Assembly: GCA_031276615.1 (NCBI GenBank)
Contig: JAISND010000125.1
Coordinates: 1-7,764, forward strand
Source of the DNA: Treponema sp.
GTDB taxonomy: Bacteria > Spirochaetota > Spirochaetia > Treponematales > Breznakiellaceae
DNA: 7,764 nt
Direction: 5' to 3'
Shown here in pieces: positions 5,583 through 7,764 of this stretch. The translations under genes were made by a program, and so were the position numbers. Below the pieces are notes generated by a model. That model made no database searches. It had not been told where the DNA came from and saw only the letters and a program-made list of their open reading frames with translations. Numbering within the stretch: position 1 is the first letter of the stretch; every line of letters begins with the position of its first letter.

Positions 5583-7111
5583 AAGACGAATTGAAGTACA
5601 TCACCGGCCTTAAGGATATCAAGGCCATAAACGGAATTTTTGATCTTGAAAGTCTCCAGAAGGATTACAGCACGCTCTCGCAGCGGGAAATATCGCATAA
5701 CAAGATAGTTTCCGGCCTTGAGGAGGCGGTTCAGAGAAGCGGCCTTAAAAACGGGCAGACCATCTCCTTTCATCACCATTTCAGGGGCGGGGACTACATC
5801 GTCAACATGGTGCTGGACAAGCTTGCCCAGATGGGCTTTAAGGACCTTGTCCTGGCCCCGTCGTCCCTGACGGACTGCCACGCGCCGCTTATAAAGCACA
5901 TCCAGAACGGGGTGATTCGGCGCATTGAGACTTCGGGGCTGCGGGGCAGGCTCGCCGAGGAAATTTCCAGGGGCCTCATGGAAACGCCGGTGGTTTTCCG
6001 TTCCCACGGAGGGCGGGCCTATGCCATTGAAAGCGGCGAGCTTTCCATTGACGTGGCTTTTCTCGGCGCGCCTTCCTGCGATCCCTTCGGCAACGCCAAC
6101 GGTTATTCGCGGGATTCCGACGAGGGGGTAAAGTGCGGCTCCATGGGCTACGCCAAGTGCGACGCCCGCTACGCGAAGAAGACGATCATCCTTACCAACA
6201 ACATTGTACACTTTCCCAATGTGCCCTTCGGAATACCCGAAAGCGATGTGGATTGTATTGTCAGGGTTGACGAGATTGGCGATTCGGCCGGAATCATGGT
6301 CGGCGCGACCCGTTATACCACAAACCCCAAGGAACTGGTAATGGCGGAGACCGCCGCCGACGTTATCGAGGCCTCGGGCCGCCTGCTTGACGGTTTTTCC
6401 TTCCAGACCGGAACCGGCGGCGCGTCCCTTGCGGTCAGCCGGTTTCTCAGGGAGAAGATGCTGGCCAGGGGCATTACCGCGAGCTTTGCCCTTGGCGGCA
6501 TAACCGGCTCTATCGTGGATCTCCACGAAGAGGGGCTTGTAAAAAAACTTCTCGACGTGCAGGGTTTTGATCTGAAAGCGGCCGATTCCCTCAAAAACAA
6601 CCGTTTCCATCATCAGATATCGGCGGAGTATTACGCCAGCCCCCGGGGCGCCGGGGCGGCGGTAAACCAGCTTGACGTGGTGGTACTCTCGGCCCTTGAA
6701 GCGGATGTAAACTTTAACGTCAATGTGCTTACCGGCTCGGACGGTGTCATCCGCGGCGCCATAGGCGGGCACCAGGATACGGCCTACGGCGCGTCGGTTT
6801 CCATTATCGTCTGTCCCCTTACCCGCGGGCGCATTCCCTGTATCGTTGACCGGGTGGGCGTCATTGTTACGCCGGGAAAGACCGTTGACGTAATCGTTAC
6901 CGAGCACGGGGTGGCGGTGAATCCCGAACGCCAGGATCTTCTGGAGCGCTTTAAGGCGGCGAAGATACCGGTTCAGCCCATCGGGGAACTGCGCAGGATG
7001 GTCGAGACCATTGTGGGCAAGCCCGATCCGGTGGAATACACCGACCGTGTGGTTGGCATTGTCACCTACCGGGACGGCAGCGTTATCGATCTTATCCACC
7101 AGGTAAAGTAG
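5579..7111 (+). CDS. citF: CitF: citrate lyase alpha subunit (citrate:acetyl-ACP transferase)
   Basis: A 510-residue protein of full CitF length (about 505-510). It exchanges the acetyl group on CitD for citrate to give citryl-ACP, releasing acetate, and belongs to the class I CoA-transferase fold. Characteristic stretches are ISFHHHFRGGDYIVN (62-76), LGAPSCDPFGNANG (162-175), QTGTGGASLAVSRFL (276-290) and ALGGITG (304-310). The C-terminal part has NVLTGSDGVIRGAIGGHQDTA (382-402), PLTRGRIPCIVDRVG (413-427) and VTEHGVAVNPERQDLL (440-455). The start overlaps the citE stop as ATGA, with GAGGGG (5565-5570) eight bases upstream, which points to coupled translation and a fixed subunit ratio. It is the last gene of the cluster: no citX or citG follows. 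Confidence 0.96.
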   Translation: MKDELKYITGLKDIKAINGIFDLESLQKDYSTLSQREISHNKIVSGLEEAVQRSGLKNGQTISFHHHFRGGDYIVNMVLDKLAQMGFKDLVLAPSSLTDCHAPLIKHIQNGVIRRIETSGLRGRLAEEISRGLMETPVVFRSHGGRAYAIESGELSIDVAFLGAPSCDPFGNANGYSRDSDEGVKCGSMGYAKCDARYAKKTIILTNNIVHFPNVPFGIPESDVDCIVRVDEIGDSAGIMVGATRYTTNPKELVMAETAADVIEASGRLLDGFSFQTGTGGASLAVSRFLREKMLARGITASFALGGITGSIVDLHEEGLVKKLLDVQGFDLKAADSLKNNRFHHQISAEYYASPRGAGAAVNQLDVVVLSALEADVNFNVNVLTGSDGVIRGAIGGHQDTAYGASVSIIVCPLTRGRIPCIVDRVGVIVTPGKTVDVIVTEHGVAVNPERQDLLERFKAAKIPVQPIGELRRMVETIVGKPDPVEYTDRVVGIVTYRDGSVIDLIHQVK

Positions 7112-7131
7112 GGCCGCGGCGATTCAACACG

Positions 7132-7152
7132 CGCCTGCCCCCATAGGCGTTT
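7132..7152 (+). terminator. Weak hairpin after citF, possible operon terminator
   Basis: CGCCT (7132-7136) pairs with AGGCG (7145-7149) around an 8-base loop, followed by only TTT and then A-rich sequence. It is the first stem after the citF stop codon, 20 bp away, so it is the best nearby candidate for transcript end, but it is weak. Its right arm lies within the left arm of the inverted repeat that begins at 7143, so the two may be functionally linked. Confidence 0.3.
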
Positions 7153-7324
7153 ACTTAAAACCAATACGTTTTACCACGGGGCGCAAGAGCCTGGCGGGCA
7201 CCGGAAAAATTGATACCGGAATCAGGACGGGACACGTACTGACATGGCGCCCCCCGCCTGGCCGGTACGCCCCGGCCCGGCTTCGGTACCACCTGTTCCG
7301 GGAGGGCAGAAACCGTTTGCGGCA

Positions 7325-7395
7325 GGAGCTTTTGTTTTGAGTTTTTACCTATGGCGTCAGTCCGCGACAGACAGGGAAGGGCCAAGGTACGGGAC
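7325..7395 (+). repeat. Inner left copy of the inverted repeat
   Basis: Contains GGAGCTTTTGTTTTGAG (7325-7341), AGTTTTT, GTCAGTCCGC and CAGGGAAGGGCC followed by GGTACGGGAC (ends 7395). Each block has a counterpart in the same order in the reverse complement of 7527-7601. The last 24 bases (7372-7395) agree with the partner at 19 positions. Relative to the partner there is a 9-base insertion (ACCTATGGC) between AGTTTTT and GTCAG. Confidence 0.6.
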
Positions 7396-7405
7396 TTTCT
7401 ATAAC

Positions 7406-7449
7406 CGTGAACCCCACGAATTTACCTGAAATTCACGTTTTCGTTCGTG
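7406..7449. other. Overlapping alternative hairpins in the centre of the repeat element
   Basis: Three mutually exclusive stems can form here: CGTGAA (7406-7411) with TTCACG (7432-7437); GAATTT (7418-7423) with AAATTC (7429-7434); and CACGAA (7415-7420) with TTCGTG (7444-7449). Competing short stems may simply reflect the decayed foldback sequence. A switch-like RNA role has no other support. Confidence 0.3.
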
Positions 7450-7457
7450 TGGTCGAA

Positions 7458-7485
7458 CCGGAGCTTCGCCGGGGTTAAATTTTTT
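7458..7485 (+). terminator. Weak terminator-like hairpin inside the non-coding tail
   Basis: CCGG (7458-7461) and CCGG (7469-7472) can pair around AGCTTCG, and a run of six T residues follows at 7480-7485 after seven intervening bases. The short stem and the gap to the T run make this only a possible terminator for transcripts that read past citF. Confidence 0.25.
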
Positions 7486-7526
7486 AGTTAAGTGAACGTC
7501 TATGGTGTCTGGCGGCAGTCCCGCCG

Positions 7527-7601
7527 GACCCGTACCCCGGTTCTTCCCTGTTTATGGCGGGCTGACAAAAACTTTGACGAAATCTCGGGACAAAAGGCTC
7601 C
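7527..7601 (-). repeat. Inner right copy of the inverted repeat
   Basis: Read on the - strand, this begins GGAGCCTTTTGTCCCGAG (7601 to 7584), continues AGTTTTTGTCAGCCCGC and ends CAGGGAAGAACC then GGTACGGGTC (to 7527). It parallels 7325-7395. Most substitutions are transitions (G to A, T to C), as expected of two old copies drifting without coding constraint. Confidence 0.6.
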
Positions 7602-7620
7602 GTTGCGGGATGTACCGGCT

Positions 7621-7650
7621 TTGCCGGGGGCGGCCGCGGCAAAGTATATT
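7621..7650 (+). promoter_or_regulatory. Candidate promoter reading out of the repeat to the right
   Basis: TTGCCG (7621-7626) and TATATT (7645-7650) resemble sigma70 -35 and -10 boxes with an 18-bp spacer. The -10 box overlaps the first base of the right outer arm. A transcript would begin near 7657 and run out of the window. A 16-codon frame from ATG 7670 (MSLLRFAH...) lies downstream but has no proper Shine-Dalgarno site and I do not call it a gene. Confidence 0.25.
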
Positions 7651-7698
7651 GGTTTTTAGGTAAACACCTATGAGTTTGTTGCGCTTCGCGCATAAATT

Positions 7699-7730
7699 GC
7701 ATAAAAATTCACGAAAGTGAATTTTTATGC
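7699..7730. terminator. Perfect 14-bp hairpin with GAAA loop, likely bidirectional terminator
   Basis: GCATAAAAATTCAC (7699-7712) and GTGAATTTTTATGC (7717-7730) pair without mismatch around a GAAA loop. Read in either direction, the core ATTCAC/GTGAAT stem is followed by a run of five T residues, the layout of a bidirectional intrinsic terminator. The stem is A/T-rich, so termination strength is uncertain. A smaller hairpin, TGCGC-TTC-GCGCA (7680-7692), lies just upstream. It may separate the citrate cluster from whatever follows the window, or be a further dispersed repeat. Confidence 0.5.
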
Positions 7731-7764
7731 CTTGCGAACTCCAAAAGCATGCCCAATAATCGGG

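Larger units (their letters stand above)
7143..7671. repeat. Foldback/MITE-like inverted-repeat element, or two opposed intergenic repeat copies
   Basis: The outer ends are inverted repeats. 7143-7166 starts ATAGGCGTTTACTTAAAA and ends CCAATA; the reverse complement of 7647-7671 starts ATAGGTGTTTACCTAAAA and ends CCAATA. They agree at 22 of 24 aligned positions, with one extra A in the right arm. Similarity continues inward. 7325-7395 matches the reverse complement of 7527-7601 in blocks (GGAGC..TTTTGT, AGTTTTT, GTCAG.CCGC, ACAGGGAAG..CC, GGTACGGG), with indels. The left half carries about 100 extra bases after 7166. No transposase or other convincing reading frame lies inside. I infer a decayed non-autonomous element or two copies of a dispersed repeat facing each other. 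A target-site duplication could not be seen at the ends. Confidence 0.55.

Noticed and set aside
5144..7099. A 651-codon open frame on the - strand
   Set aside because: It lies fully antisense to citE and citF, whose products are clearly recognised. Its translation has no family pattern; it stays open because of GC-rich codon use on the + strand.
7155..7385. Small - strand open frame of 76 codons in the 3' region
   Set aside because: No recognisable similarity and no ribosome binding site, and it runs across one arm of the repeat with decayed, indel-bearing sequence.
7244..7429. Small + strand open frame of 61 codons
   Set aside because: Low-complexity proline/glycine-rich translation, no ribosome binding site, and its repeat partner carries indels that break the frame.
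7406..7449. Riboswitch-like alternative stems
   Set aside because: The stems are short, lie downstream of the last gene and match no riboswitch class I know; decayed repeat sequence explains them more simply.
7143..7671. CRISPR array
   Set aside because: The repeats are inverted, few and diverged, with no regular direct repeats or uniform spacers.
7484..7702. Small - strand open frame of 72 codons
   Set aside because: It crosses the right half of the inverted repeat and part of the terminal hairpin; no family pattern is seen.
7670..7720. Mini reading frame MSLLRFAH... after the candidate promoter
   Set aside because: It has only 16 codons, no convincing Shine-Dalgarno site, and ends inside the perfect hairpin at 7699-7730.

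Overview
The window is about 7.8 kb and fairly GC-rich. It carries one gene cluster on the + strand: a putative esterase, a complete tripartite tricarboxylate transporter (tctC, tctB, tctA) and the three structural subunits of citrate lyase (citD, citE, citF). No gene on the - strand is supported; the long - strand reading frames are antisense shadows of these genes. The host is probably a Gram-negative-type bacterium, because TctC has an export signal and TTT systems work with a periplasmic binding protein. The style (Gly/Ser-rich start of the mature TctC, A/T-rich control regions between GC-rich genes) would suit a Treponema-like anaerobic spirochaete, but this is inference; no rRNA or other phylogenetic marker is present.

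Layout. Positions 1-160 hold a 16-bp-arm inverted repeat and two hairpins, the second followed by a T tract, which looks like the end of an upstream transcription unit. At 165-193 is a near-consensus sigma70 promoter (TTGACA, 17 bp, TATACT). A LacI-type palindrome centred on CG (200-215) sits on the expected transcription start. The esterase follows (235-1053). The gap before tctC holds a cre/LacI-like site (1098-1111), a 9-bp hairpin and a T run. tctC (1157-2194) is separated from tctB by two strong back-to-back hairpins. tctB, tctA, citD, citE and citF are then tightly packed (gaps of 12, 29 and 18 bp, then a 4-bp overlap) and look co-transcribed.

Function. TctC would capture citrate or a related tricarboxylate in the periplasm and TctAB would import it. 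The CitDEF complex would split it into acetate and oxaloacetate, the opening step of anaerobic citrate fermentation. The genes that charge the citrate lyase acyl carrier protein (citC, citX, citG) and an oxaloacetate decarboxylase are not here, so they must lie elsewhere if the enzyme works. A TTT importer joined directly to citDEF, in place of CitS, CitT or CitM, is the main unusual point of the coding part. The esterase may supply a free acid from an ester or be unrelated.

The last 650 bases (7112-7764) contain no convincing gene. They hold a diverged inverted-repeat structure (outer arms 7143-7166 and 7647-7671, inner arms 7325-7395 and 7527-7601) that looks like a foldback/MITE-like element or two opposed copies of an intergenic repeat. 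It is followed by a perfect 14-bp hairpin with a GAAA loop.
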